Source of the DNA: Sisyra terminalis
Lineage: Eukaryota > Arthropoda > Insecta > Neuroptera > Sisyridae
Length of the DNA: 64,000 nucleotides
Assembly: GCA_958496175.1 (NCBI GenBank)
Contig: OY292276.1
Location: forward strand, 35,112,449-35,176,448
Direction: 5' to 3'
The translations under genes and the position numbers were made by a program. Shown here piece after piece: positions 49,746 to 61,448 of the stretch. The notes beneath the pieces were generated by a model that was not told the origin of the DNA, made no database searches, and saw only the letters and a program-made list of their open reading frames with translations. Positions within the stretch are counted from its first letter, which is position 1; the number at the start of each line of letters is the position of its first letter.

Positions 49746-52737
49746 CAATTCTCTTTGCATATGATACATCTTGATTTTTTTTCTTTGAATAGAAACGCAT
49801 TAAAAGTAGGGGTGGATTTATATTTAGACAAATCTAGAACATTTTTTCAGGACCCTACAAATGAAATTAGTGCTATACGAAAAAAAATGTAACAGTCATA
49901 ATAGAATCCTGTTTTAAGCAATTGATAATTAAAACTAAAAAAGATTAATTTTACTTCAAAATTGTTTTTTGCGTTGACTTCTGTTAATATACTTTTAACT
50001 TAAAAGGGCTCATCGAAATATTTACCTAGGGGTATAAAATAATGTAAAATACTATCTATATTGACGTGTATTGTTCGAAGAACGAGGTTTTCGATGCTAG
50101 TTATTTTCATTATGATCAAATAGAAAACAATTCATCATGTTACACTGACATATTCCGTGAGTGTTCCATTTGATAGCATTACGATATGGTTTCAGAGGGT
50201 CCTTGTATGTGTAGAAATAAGCATAGTGGAGCATGTCACCTTTCAAATACCTGTATAGGTATACTTTTTCTTTTGAACATTATATTTTAATTCAAAATTA
50301 GATCACTTGCCAAAAAGAACCTTTTTTCTTTCTTAACTGATGAAAAGTGAGCATGAAAGAAGTCTTAAAACCTCAATAAAACTACGTCAATAGCTCCGTT
50401 GCGGTTTTTATATCAATGCGAGAATATTGTTTTGCCTATTATCAAACTGAATTAATGCGTAACTTAAAAAATAAAGAATTTTAATAGACAGTCCTCCAAG
50501 GATCGATATTTTTACATCAAGATGGTGATATTTATGTCCCAGATAAAAATTTCTTCCGGACAATATAGAAAACGAGCGTATTTTCGTTTAAGAATAGTGA
50601 TATGTGTAGGATTTATCTAAATGATACATTATCTACGATTATTTACATTTATCTAATAAGTCGCTAACTTAAGGATATATGTAGTCTATCTAACCATGAG
50701 TGAAAATATCGGCCCTTAATGGCGTAACGGTCTTTTATTTTTAGAACTATGATTAATATTGTAGAATTCAAAGAACCTTTGAAGAGTAGTTATACAGTGA
50801 TTAGAAATAAAGTTTTACGAAAACTAATAATGTGTTTTAGATTTCGTGATTTTAAAGTTCTATTGGGTAATATTTCATTTTGTAAAAATAAAATTTAACT
50901 TTTAAAAAATAAATTATGCCTATAAAATAGGCATTGGTATAGGCAAATAGGATTCGTAAAGGTATCTTAGGTATCTATCCTTAATCGTAAAGATGAAAAA
51001 ATAAAAGTTTTAATTTTTGCTTCTGGAAAAATGCAAAACAAAACTAAAAAATAGTAACTTACTAAACTGGTAGTCACACCCCAATTGTAATCGCGGAATC
51101 TGCACTAAAGCTTACCAAATTTTTTTTATGTTTGTGATTTATTTGAAATATTAACAATGTCTTATACATAATCTTAAAATAAAAAACTAAATTAATGATT
51201 TAAAACTGTAAACAAATTTTTGATTGAAGCTTATGACGTGTCACAAACTTTTCATAACTTTTGTAGAATTCATATAAGTACACCAGATACCAAACTTTTA
51301 AGAAATCATCTATTAAACAATCCAAGAACTTAAATAGCTACTTAATTCTTCTGAAAATTTTATAATGGTGGAGATAATAACATTTCAAAATTAGTGCTCT
51401 AGTTCGCAAAGTTGATAAATTGACATTGTTTTTGGAAAAATTAGTAAATTACCAAAAGTTAATGGTACTTTCAATTATTCCATGTTTTTATTAACTTCTT
51501 TTTGTGTCACACAAGGAAGCAGACCTACATAATTTCGGTACTTACCTACTTGTTATGGTTTATGATAATTTGAAATACTTATCATCCAATAATTTAAATC
51601 CGTACAAAATAAAAATTAAAACTCCCAAATAATAAAAAATTATCAAAAGGATCTTGGCTTTTCAAAGATTCATATTTAGACGATGATAATTTTTTCAATA
51701 AAATAATGTTTCTAAAAATCATTTTATTAATGGAGATATTATAGAATCAATAATTTACATATAAAACTCACCGTTAAAATAAGGTTAAAATAATTAATTT
51801 CAAAAAATAAGTTCAAAAATTTTCTCCAAAACTCCCACATTACATTTTTCTGTTTTTATTTAGTTTTTGAAGAGGCGATTATTCCGTTACAAACCACTTA
51901 ATAAATCAGTACCCAATTTGTTAAAAATCAGTCGAACGCGCCTTCACGAGTGAAACCCAAATAACCGAGCAAATTCTTTGCATTATTTCTAAAAAAAAAG
52001 AAAGAAATCAAACTCATACCATACGAAGACCCATTTTCCAAACAAGTTCACCCAAATCTTCAAACGCAAATATTTCAAATATCAACGAAAGCAAATATTT
52101 GGTCTACATTAAACACTTTATCAAGCACAAAAGTGATCCACATTCAATATCTCAGACGAGAAATCTCATTTTTGACGACTAACGCTTATTTTACTATCAA
52201 AATTTAATAGTCTTTCAAACTGCATTCCTAAAATTTTATTTCAATTTTTTTTCCAATTGGTGCTAGAAAAAAAATTGTTATGATATTTAAATTATAAGAA
52301 TCTCATTTAGTTATTAGCTCTGCTGATTAGTGAGGTAATTGTATGCAAAGAGGAAAAGAAATGAAGTTCTGTTATTTTTTTTAATAGAAAATACTATTTT
52401 AAGTGCTGAAAATAAATTAAAAGAATACAACTTGTTCTAGTTTATAAATATAGATTTCGTGAGTAAAATTATTGTGAGCCAATGGATTTTTTTCCATAAT
52501 AATATTAACCAGTTAACGGACACCTTTAATTTCTGCAACTGATTTTAATTACAATCGCATGTGTTGAATGACCTGACCTCAAACTTGAGACATCATCTCT
52601 TACAAGCTTCTCAGAAATTATATATGAATTATCTTCTAGTTCAATTACCATGATAATTTTTTTACAAACCATGCATAAATTAATGAGCTATACATAGATT
52701 CGATTAATTATACTCAGTTATTTCTACCTTGTTTCAG
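49746..52737. other. AT-rich DNA upstream of the 52.7-kb gene
   Basis: No repeat pair or gene was found. The last 20 bases (52718-52737) form a pyrimidine-rich splice acceptor ending TTTCAG, so this stretch is probably the 3' part of a 5' UTR intron. Confidence 0.45.
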
Positions 52738-52743
52738 AAAAAA

Positions 52744-55700
52744 ATGGGTTCCTGGTTACTTATTTTCCTCATACTGAATCCGATTGCTAGTTTGGTGTCG
52801 TGTGTAGCTCTCATGGGAGGACACAAAGACAACAAAAACGTTTCGGATAGTTTGCAGGATAGATCAAACTATGTAGATAAAGCAAGAGTAAGTTAATTCA
52901 ATGATAACTTTAAAAAGATAATAATGCCAACTTTTTTTTAGATTTTAAATAAAAATCCAAATACAGTTTTCACATCAACATATAACAATGATAATGAAGA
53001 TAATTTAGAGCCTGACGACGTCAAGCTGAATTATAATACGCAACATGTTTTCAATAACGGATTGCCATTTTATGTTGAAAAGGATCCCGTAACGGGCATT
53101 ATTGATTTCAATTCGAAAATCTCCATCGAGAAGACAGATATTGATGACAGCGAACAAACCGAAAGCCAGGAAGTGGTCAGCGTTCATAAACAGGATAAAA
53201 ACGGAGATCATTATTATCATAATGCCAATACGATTCAGTCGACCTCACCTAACTTACTCGACTATTTGAACATACCAACCAGCTACAATTCTTCTAAATA
53301 TGTATACCCTTTAATATCAAGTTCCTATGCCAACACGAAAATACAAGGAAATAATAAAAATAAAATCTACAACCATAAAGAAAGTAAAGTAACTACGTCT
53401 AAACCGCCTTATTATTACAATCAAAAATATTCAGCGGAATTATATAATCCAAATAAGGAGCAATTTACATTGACGACAGCAAAACCAGTTGTAAAAAAAG
53501 TTGTTACGACACGTCGAACAACGACTACATCACCGTCATCGACAACTACTACAACGACGTCGACAACATCGGCACCAACAACTTCAACAACTACAACGGA
53601 ACAATCCGGTAGTATCTTCAGTGATTTCTTATTCAACGTATTCAATTCTCCCGATATGAACGACGAATTTTCCTCCGACAACCCAACAACTACAAATCGA
53701 ATAACAATCAATTCCACGTACGAAAAAGATCTCAACGAAAATAATGCAATCCATCACGAATACAGCAATGACAATTTCAACAATACATTCGTTCCGATTA
53801 ACGAAAAAATCGATCCAATCTCAAACGCCGTTGAATACGACGACAATAAAACGTCAGAAATATACAATCATTTCGCGTACAACTCTCACCGACCCCAATT
53901 TACCTCTTCAGGTCCAAGTCAGGAAAACTCATACTTCGACTATGACGATGACCGTTTCCCAGAAAACGAAACTCTTGCAATCGATTATTACAACGACAAC
54001 TCTGAAACGCCCCCTCAAAACTACAAAAATCCAAATCAACACGAATACATATCCTATCATGATGAAGAAACCGACTACCAACCTCAAAAGAATCTTACTG
54101 CTCCAAAAAATAAGAACTTAACTCAAGAATATTCTACAGTTATGTTTACAAACGAAGACATGAAACCAATCAATTTTTCAATTTTTGAAAGAGCAAATGA
54201 ACGACCGAGAAACCAAACTCAGTATTACAACAATGAAAATCTGATACGCAACAATACTGAAACCCAAAATGTACCTATTATTGCCTTGACTCAAGGCTTA
54301 AAAGAAAAACTTAGTATGGAAACTGTTGAAAAGCAGCAAATCAGTACCACAACAACTACCTATCGTCCTGAACCCACTTCAAAATTCCGTTTTCCTCTTC
54401 TTCAAAATCCTTACGAGGAACAAGTCGTTAGTTTCCAACCATTACGTGATTATTCAAACAAACAATTCTATGTTCCTAGTGAAAGTAGCATAAACATTGC
54501 TCCTGATAAAGACACCGTTTCTTTTGTTATCGGAAATCAACAGTCGGTCTCGGACGGCCACTTTATTGGGACGGCAATTCGAGACAACCCTTACAACGAT
54601 CGTAGTGATATAATTAGTTCAAATTCACCAATTTTATATTCCGATGAAGTTAAAATGAAACCAATTTTCGGTTCAGAAGCTTCTCTCAGCATTGGTTTGC
54701 CTTCTCACGTCGAAACGATTCCTGGAAAAGTAGTTGATGACTCATTAGATGAAATCACAACGTCAGAACCACCAATGAAAGCTCAAATTATAAGTGAAAA
54801 AGTTCAAAAGCCAGAAAACAATAATATTCTTACTTTGAATTCAAAACCAATTAATCATCAGTTACCCACTGATTTAACACCTCCATCTGAGGAAAACTAT
54901 AAACCACCCAGAAACAATGCGTATTTACGACCTCCTTGGGATCCTCGTCCTGGTCACTTCTACAACGGCCATCCAGAATATGCCAGGCCGCCACGACCAG
55001 AACAATATAAGAGACCTCAAGAACCTCTACCGAATATTTTACCACAGTTTAGGCCGAATGCTAAAACTTCCCACGGGCATACCGACAAAATCGGGAATAC
55101 TCATAAGTTTATTCGACAGCCATTGATGGAAAGACCGATGAATAATCGACCGATTGGGTTCTTTGAAAAACTTCATCCACCTCCTTTACCAAACGCGCCA
55201 ATTCGTCCACAACAGGAAAGTATTCGTCGAGTTTATGAACATGACTCTCACGTGAATGAATTTCATCACTTAGACGATTATCCACCCAGAACAAACATGA
55301 AACATTCTTCTCATCCTCTCAATCAAGAAGTTCCAATCGATTTTATGCGTATGCCACCGAAAATTCCGGAACGTTTAGTTCCAAAACTTGAAAATGGAGA
55401 AGAAATTAAAGTTTCTACTTTACAAATGTTACAATCAAAACAAAATAATTCTAACAATAACAAAATTACTTTAGTTTCTCCCCAAAGCTCGGAAAAACAA
55501 AATACCATATTATCTTCATTGCATTCGGAAGAAAAAAATAAATCGGATACTCCTCTTTATGTGGTCTATCCAGCGACAAGCACTGCGAGTAAACATGACT
55601 ACATGAAAAATGAAAAGAATACAATTATAATTGGAAAACCAGTAACGGAAATGAATTCGTTACGAGAAAACGAGCCACTTTTAGTTCTTCCCAAAAAACC

Positions 55701-56526
55701 AACGTCCCATTTGACTAATAATGTTCCAACTAAATCTGAGTTTCCGTATCCATTGGAAAAACCAAATGTAACAAGTATTATCTATGGAGTTGATAGCAAT
55801 TCTTTTAACAAAAATACAAATCCAACTGAAAGCTCCAACACTGAATATTTGTATTCTACAAAATCGAAGTACACTTCGTGGCCGTACGCATACTCTGATT
55901 CAGAATCAAGAATAAAGATTCCTGAAGCAAATGTATACCATGATCCCGAATTGATTTCCGCAACACTTAAGTCAGTTGTTTATACACCAGCGATGAAACA
56001 AGACTCAGAACAACACATCGCCATTGCTTACACACCAACTGAATCTCCAATTTTGAACAGCAGTCCTTATTTCAGTTTACCGAATGAAAACCGTATCAAA
56101 GTCGAAAACAACCGGATTGCAAGTAGTCAAAACGACAAAGTAATCACAGTCAGTGCTATAATGCACACGCAACCCAAAGGAGATCAAATCTACGACTCAA
56201 ATGTAAATCCAAGACCACAAAACCACTATCACAAACCTGAAGCCAACATTCAAAATCAAGTACCAGTTCAAGATTTCCAAGCTCCGTTTTATGCAAGTGC
56301 TAATGTAGATACTCCGTTGACCGGATGGTCAGTAATTAGAGACAATCCAGAACCACTTACTGACAGAAAAGATGAGGCCAGTAATACAGAAATAGAAAAT
56401 TTGAACAACAATAAAAAAGAATTTGATATTGAACATTTTAAGCCTCAATTGTTTGGAGGTTTTAAGCCGATTATTAGAATTCCCGAAGAAGAAACTGCAA
56501 CAATTGGGACAGATAGGCAAGAATAA
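52744..56526 (+). CDS. Secreted low-complexity Thr/Asn/Pro-rich protein, 1242 aa
   Basis: Two coding exons: 52744-52887 and 52942-56526, joined in phase 0 across a 54-nt intron (GTAAGT...TTTTTAG). The ATG at 52744 is chosen because it opens a signal peptide (MGSWLLIFLILNPIASLVSC) and follows a splice acceptor by 6 nt. The mature part has no cysteine. Near residues 190-230 it has a mucin-like Thr/Ser block suited to O-glycosylation (TTRRTTTTSPSSTTTTTT...). Elsewhere it is rich in Asn, Tyr, Pro and acidic residues with many N-x-S/T sites. A Pro/Arg block (RPPWDPRP, YARPPRPEQYKRPQEP) lies in the middle, and the C-terminus contains FGGFKPIIRIPEEE. No enzyme or binding domain is recognised. I infer an extracellular matrix, cuticle or mucosal component; the family name is unknown to me. 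A polyadenylation signal AATAAA lies at 56570. Confidence 0.9.
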
Positions 56527-56569
56527 ATAATTCTATGAGACAAATTTTGGAAAAAGTTTAATTTATTTT

Positions 56570-56575
56570 AATAAA
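56570..56575 (+). terminator. Polyadenylation signal of the secreted-protein gene
   Basis: AATAAA 44 nt after the stop codon at 56524-56526. Another AATAAA overlaps the stop region itself at 56522. Confidence 0.5.
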
Positions 56576-58909
56576 CCAACAGTAACATTTTGATGTCATA
56601 ATTTTAACATTTAGTTTAAGTAGCTTTTAACGTCAGTATTAGAAATAACAATTACTTATGCATAAATATTTACCTAGATACAAATCACGCTTGGTAATGT
56701 TTTTGTGTTTATAATTATGACGTCAGCAGTATGTAAATGAAAGTACAACTTTTAACTTTTAACAATTTGAAAATCGTGTATCGAAATTGAAAAAATATCT
56801 CATATTGCTTTAAAAGTTAAATACTTTAAACGTAAACAAAATCATTTTTTGCAATATTGAGTAAAAAAATAACTGTCGTCTGTTTTCATGCTAAAATTCG
56901 AAAGTATTTATTTTTATGCCTGGATAAAACAGAACAATAAGAACGCAAAGTATGAATAATGCATGCTTTGGAATAAGTGAAAAAAAAACCCAGGAAATGC
57001 GTATGCCTGAATAAATGCAAATAAAATTAAACTCTAACATCCTAAATATGATTATGTTCTGTTTTGTCATACAACCATTTAATAGTTAGTGTATTAAACA
57101 CGAAGGTCAAGAAATCAAACATATAATGTGGTCTTAGTTTTAAATTTTCAATTCAGATGTATAATTGAACAAAAAATTTACCCTTAATATTTATATGTAA
57201 CTATGATGTATGCCTTCGAAAAACATTTATGAACTGAATCTCAAAAATTAGCGCTAGAAACGAAATCGTAGATATTTGAACAAAATTTGTTACTCTAAGA
57301 GAAAATATTTGGTCATTAGAAAATATTATTGTAATTCTTCTACAGAAAAATTACAATTCCTAAATTACTGTTTTTCTCGATGTGATGGCCGCCAATTTTT
57401 CGTCATCTTCCCGGAGGAAGATTTAATTAAATTTTAGATTACTAAAATCACAAGTCCTCTCTGTCCCCTCCCTGTCAATAAAATGGAAATTAATTGCTCA
57501 AATTCATTTTCATTATCAAATAAAAAAGTGAAAAACATCGTTGGTGTAACGCGTTAATGTATTTTAATCCTAAATAGGAGAAGAATTAATGCACTTTAAA
57601 ATAAAAAAATAAAAATACCTTTATTAGTGTAATTATAAATTTAATTAAATTGAATTTAAAAAAAATAATAATTTTAAATTTACCATTTGAAAAATTAGCA
57701 CTTCTATCACTTTAAATACGAATTATTAATAATCACCATCATAAACTTTTTCTACTGGGGAAGCGGAATATTTTTTTAGAAGGGAGTCAATTTTTAACGG
57801 AAAGTCGAATAATTTAACAACTAGCTTAAATTTTACACTGGTATAATTTATTTTTAAGTTTAAAGACTTATTTTAGTAAAAGATTTATTAAATTTATTTA
57901 ACTTAACATATAACATTTGATTTTGATCGATATTTTTTCTTAATATTACGATTTTGTTTAAAAAAATGATGAGTAATATATAAGTTATATTTTACAAATT
58001 ACTTATTTAAATAACTAATTTATTTATTTATTTTACATAGAAAAAAATAAGAAAATCCTTCAACAAATGGAACTCGGTTTGATAAACTATCTACAGTTAT
58101 TTAGTAGTACCAATACTTTCCTAAGGTGCATATTGTAACTATCTCATACTTATTGAAAATAACTTTAATTATAACATTTAAATATACAATGAAAGAACTT
58201 ATTTCGTCACTTCGTATTAAGATTTTCTGTCTTTATTGAATCGAAAAAAATGGTGTCTAAAGATTTATTTTCAATATAATAACGTATCTACTGAAAGTAA
58301 TTATTTAATTCAGAATGTTAATTAACCAATGAGATTCGATAGAGAAAATACTAATATATTAGTGATGTAAGTGATTTTTTTCAATCCAAATAGATTAATG
58401 AAGTATTGTAAAAATCAGTTTTACAACATTTAATTTACTCAACATATTGCTATAAATTAATTCATAAATAATTTATTCATGATATTATTCTGATAAGATA
58501 GTTAACAAAATAATAAGACTTAGTATTTTGTAAACAAATGAGTATTACCGATACATAAGAATAATTTAAGGCGTAACGACAAGAACAATTATGCTTCTTA
58601 TTTAAGAAAATCAATAATCAAATATACAAAACATTGAATAACATGCTTTACACTAAAAAATAATGTGTTTATAAAAATAATTTATGTGAATAAAAAATAA
58701 AATATATTTTTTCAAAATTATAACTTTGTGGTCTTATTTAAAAATTAAGCACATTTCCATTGATTCTTTTCTACTATCCTGTATTATGTTCTTACTTATT
58801 ACAAGCATAATTCGAATATTTTCTTCAACTGTAAAAGTAATATTTATTGTATAGTTAAAAACAAAAACTTGATAATTTTTATTAAGATGCTAGTATGGAA
58901 GTGCTAGAG
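56576..58909. other. AT-rich intergenic DNA
   Basis: No supported gene or paired repeat between the secreted-protein gene and the transposon at 58910. The last 8 bases (58902-58909, TGCTAGAG) are the left copy of the transposon's target duplication. Confidence 0.5.
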
Positions 58910-58980
58910 CAGAGATGGCGAACTTTTTTGAGGCGTGGGTCAAATTTCGTTCATAATTTTTTTTAGTAGGTACTAGCTCG

Positions 58981-60020
58981 CAGTGGCGTACATCACATAT
59001 AGACAAAAAGACACTGCCTACCCTACATAATTCTAATATTTATAATATTGGTCTAATATCTAATTTTATTTTATTTACGAGTACTATCAAATATTAATAA
59101 ACAAAAAATTTTAACATATATTATCTATACAGTATACAGATTATGCCAGCTCATGCGTTCGTTCAATTTCAAGTAAGCGACTGGTAATATTTGCATTGCG
59201 ATACACTAGCGCTACTGAGTCCAGCAGCGGGAAAGACACAAGCTATTCGTACCTAAATATTTATATGTGTACACTCAATCATTAATATTATTAAAAATAA
59301 GGTTTAAAGCAACACACAATAACAAAAATGAGGGAAAATTTAGGAAACGGTTGGTTAAAACTAAAACTAAAAAAAAACTTAAAGAAAAATATTTTCCGAA
59401 TTTCAAAAAACACACATGTTCTACATCGCATATAAGTACATTTTTTCAAAAAAATTTTGTCTGAAAAGTTGATTTTCACAAACGATGAAAAAATTTGTAA
59501 GAAAAGCCTGTTTAATTATGTTTCGATTTTTGTTATTTTGTAAAATTTTGGGAAAATATAATTTGAGGAAAAAAATTAATTTCATAACTGCCTTTTTTTC
59601 CATTTTTTAAGGGGGGAGGTTCTGTTTAGTTTTCCGCAACTTTTTTTTAGTTTTACATTTAACCAACCGTTTCCTAAATTTTCCCACAATTTTGTTATTG
59701 TATGTTGCTTTGAACCATATTTTCTTAACATTTTACTATTTCAATGACTAATTAATTAATTTTTCTTAATTCATTTATTACCACTAAACTATTTTGTCAC
59801 AAACGAAACAGTTTCTTTCACATACCTCTACGAACGATTTTCCATCGATTTTCAAAAAAAAAAATTCGGAAAAATCACACTTTAAAATTTTGTTGGCTAA
59901 TCGGTATAGGGTTCATTATTTACTTATCATGACGACGAACTAGGCAGCATTTTTGATTATAATAAAGTACCTTTTAAAAATTTCTGCCTACCCTGCCTAA
60001 AATCTCTGTGCACGCCACTG
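58981..60020. mobile_element. Nested TIR element inside the hAT-like transposon, 1.04 kb
   Basis: Begins CAGTGGCGTACATCAC and ends GTGCACGCCACTG, so CAGTGGCGT is inverted at both ends, a hAT-type terminus. TGCCTACCCT occurs near both ends in direct orientation. A second, internal inverted pair of about 80 bp (59297-59375 against 59648-59735) includes GGAAAATTTAGGAAACGGTTGG-like sequence and its inverse. Flanking 8-mers do not match, so the exact boundaries are less sure. Open frames at 59267-59603 are by-products of the inverted arms. Confidence 0.6.
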
Positions 60021-60059
60021 TGTGTGTAGGTCCTTTAGTTTCCACAGTAACACGAATTA

Positions 60060-60073
60060 TTTTTCTTGTTTAG
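60060..60073 (+). promoter_or_regulatory. Possible splice acceptor before the protease-homologue ATG
   Basis: A pyrimidine-rich TTTTTCTTGTTTAG ends 5 nt before the start ATG at 60079. If used, a 5' UTR exon lies further upstream and the nested element 58981-60020 sits in a 5' intron. No promoter was recognised. Confidence 0.3.
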
Positions 60074-60078
60074 TAGAA

Positions 60079-61438
60079 ATGAAAATGCAATTTCTTCCTC
60101 GTATTTTGTTCATTTTATGGTTCTTATCAAAAATGAGAATATATGAAAGCTCAGTCATTAAAAACTCAGTCTACCCTCCAGGTGATTTTTGCTTATTAAA
60201 AATAAAATAAAAATACTAAAAATTAGAAGATTTCTTTAAAATATGTTTTTACTTGCATCAAAAGGTTATTTTATCGTAAACCAAATATATTTTTTTAATG
60301 TTCGCTGAAAATTCTCCTTTGTGTATTTTCCTAAGAGAAAAGGATAAGGACATCGATAAGTCCGACTGAGTCCGACATGCCTTCTTTCATGGTGTTCTGT
60401 TCATGTGTCGTAGTATCAACATCGCAGGTTTTAACAGCAAGAAGCTGCTTTGTACAAGAACACTGGTACAATATTTTAATTTAGATACTTGTAGTATTTT
60501 TTCGTTTCTTAAAACTTCTAGGCTAATTTATAAAATTGCGACAGAAGATGTAAATATCAATACTGCAATTAATTCGTCAAACTCAAGGAAAATAGTGCAA
60601 TTAACTGATTTAGATCGTATTACGTTAATTAAATATTCGGGATCACCTTTAACAACAACAATACCAAAACTTAAATCAGATGGCATTCTTGAAAATTGTA
60701 TGATACATTCTCATGGATCCTTTAATAATGTTCCATAAAATCCTTTGGATAAAAAAAATGAACTTCTTTCTAAAATGTGGACTATTGATAACTGGATTTA
60801 TACCATCCCTGTGCATGTACTGTAATTAAAAAAAGTCTTTCAAAAACAAATAGCGTAATATAAAATTTTAGGTAGAAGAATTCGGTGGCTCAAAGTGCTC
60901 CAAAAAATTCAGTTTTGATGATCTACCAATTGAAGTACCTCCCCGGCTAAATGATATCCTTTGTGTTACTTCTATTCAAGATCTTACTTTTGATCTCTGT
61001 GCAACAGATTTGGGAGCACCAATTATTTGCGGTAACAATACATTAATGGTATGAACTAAAATTATTCTATTTTACAAATAAAATTTTCTTTTACTTCTGA
61101 TTTGAAAACTTTCATTTTAGGGTATTATATACGCTTTGATTAATCGACCCTATACGGGAATTCAAACTAGTGACACCTTACTAACATCGGATTTTCCATC
61201 GTCATGTTATACGAGTTTTGACAAAAACTTTTTGGCAAATAACGTGTTTTATGTAGCTGAAAATCTTAAAACTTTTCGAGCTGATGTTTATAAGCTTAAC
61301 AGAATGGCTGAATCAAAACCAGAAAAGGAGAATATTCTGCGAGTTGTAAATAAATCAAGAAGAGTCAAATTTGTACTAGGAACTAGTTTCAGTTTTGCTT
61401 TCATTTCACTTTTATTGAAAAATAAATTTTATAAATAA
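60079..61438 (+). CDS. Serine protease homologue (catalytically dead, S1 family)
   Basis: Five exons read 60079-60181, 60336-60465, 60522-60729, 60872-61048 and 61121-61438, all GT-AG with phases that join cleanly (about 311 aa). Order: signal peptide (MKMQFLPRILFILWFL), degraded activation site (PPEKR|IRTS for R|IVGG), CSCVVVSTSQVLTARSC, DRITLIKY, NCMIHSHGS (for C..SGWG), then CVTS...DLCATDLGAPIIC. By chymotrypsin numbering all eight fold cysteines (42-58, 136-201, 168-182, 191-220) are present. His57 is Ser, Asp102 is Arg and Ser195 is Leu, so it cannot be an active protease; Asp189 and Asp194 remain. A roughly 70-residue C-terminal extension ends in a hydrophobic segment (FVLGTSFSFAFISLLL), perhaps a membrane or GPI anchor. 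The third intron is uncertain: if exon 3 ran further it would meet TAA at 60736. The gene lies wholly inside a hAT-like transposon. AATAAA follows at 61443. Confidence 0.78.
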
Positions 61439-61442
61439 ATTA

Positions 61443-61448
61443 AATAAA
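61443..61448 (+). terminator. Polyadenylation signal of the protease homologue
   Basis: AATAAA beginning 5 nt after the stop codon of the serine protease homologue. It lies inside the transposon, so the transcript could end within the element. Confidence 0.45.

Noticed and set aside
53062..53064. TTG at 53062 as the start of the secreted protein
   Set aside because: The frame is open further upstream and joins, through a clean 54-nt intron, to an ATG with a signal peptide at 52744.
53421..53735. Minus-strand Val-rich frame of 104 codons
   Set aside because: It is the antisense of the Thr-codon tract of the secreted-protein gene.
59267..59603. Three overlapping small frames upstream of the protease homologue
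   Set aside because: They fall in and between the inverted arms of the nested element and have no protein-like features.
60466..60484. 19-nt intron (GTACAATATTTTAATTTAG) in the protease homologue
   Set aside because: Too short for splicing; the 56-nt intron to 60521 joins the frame correctly.
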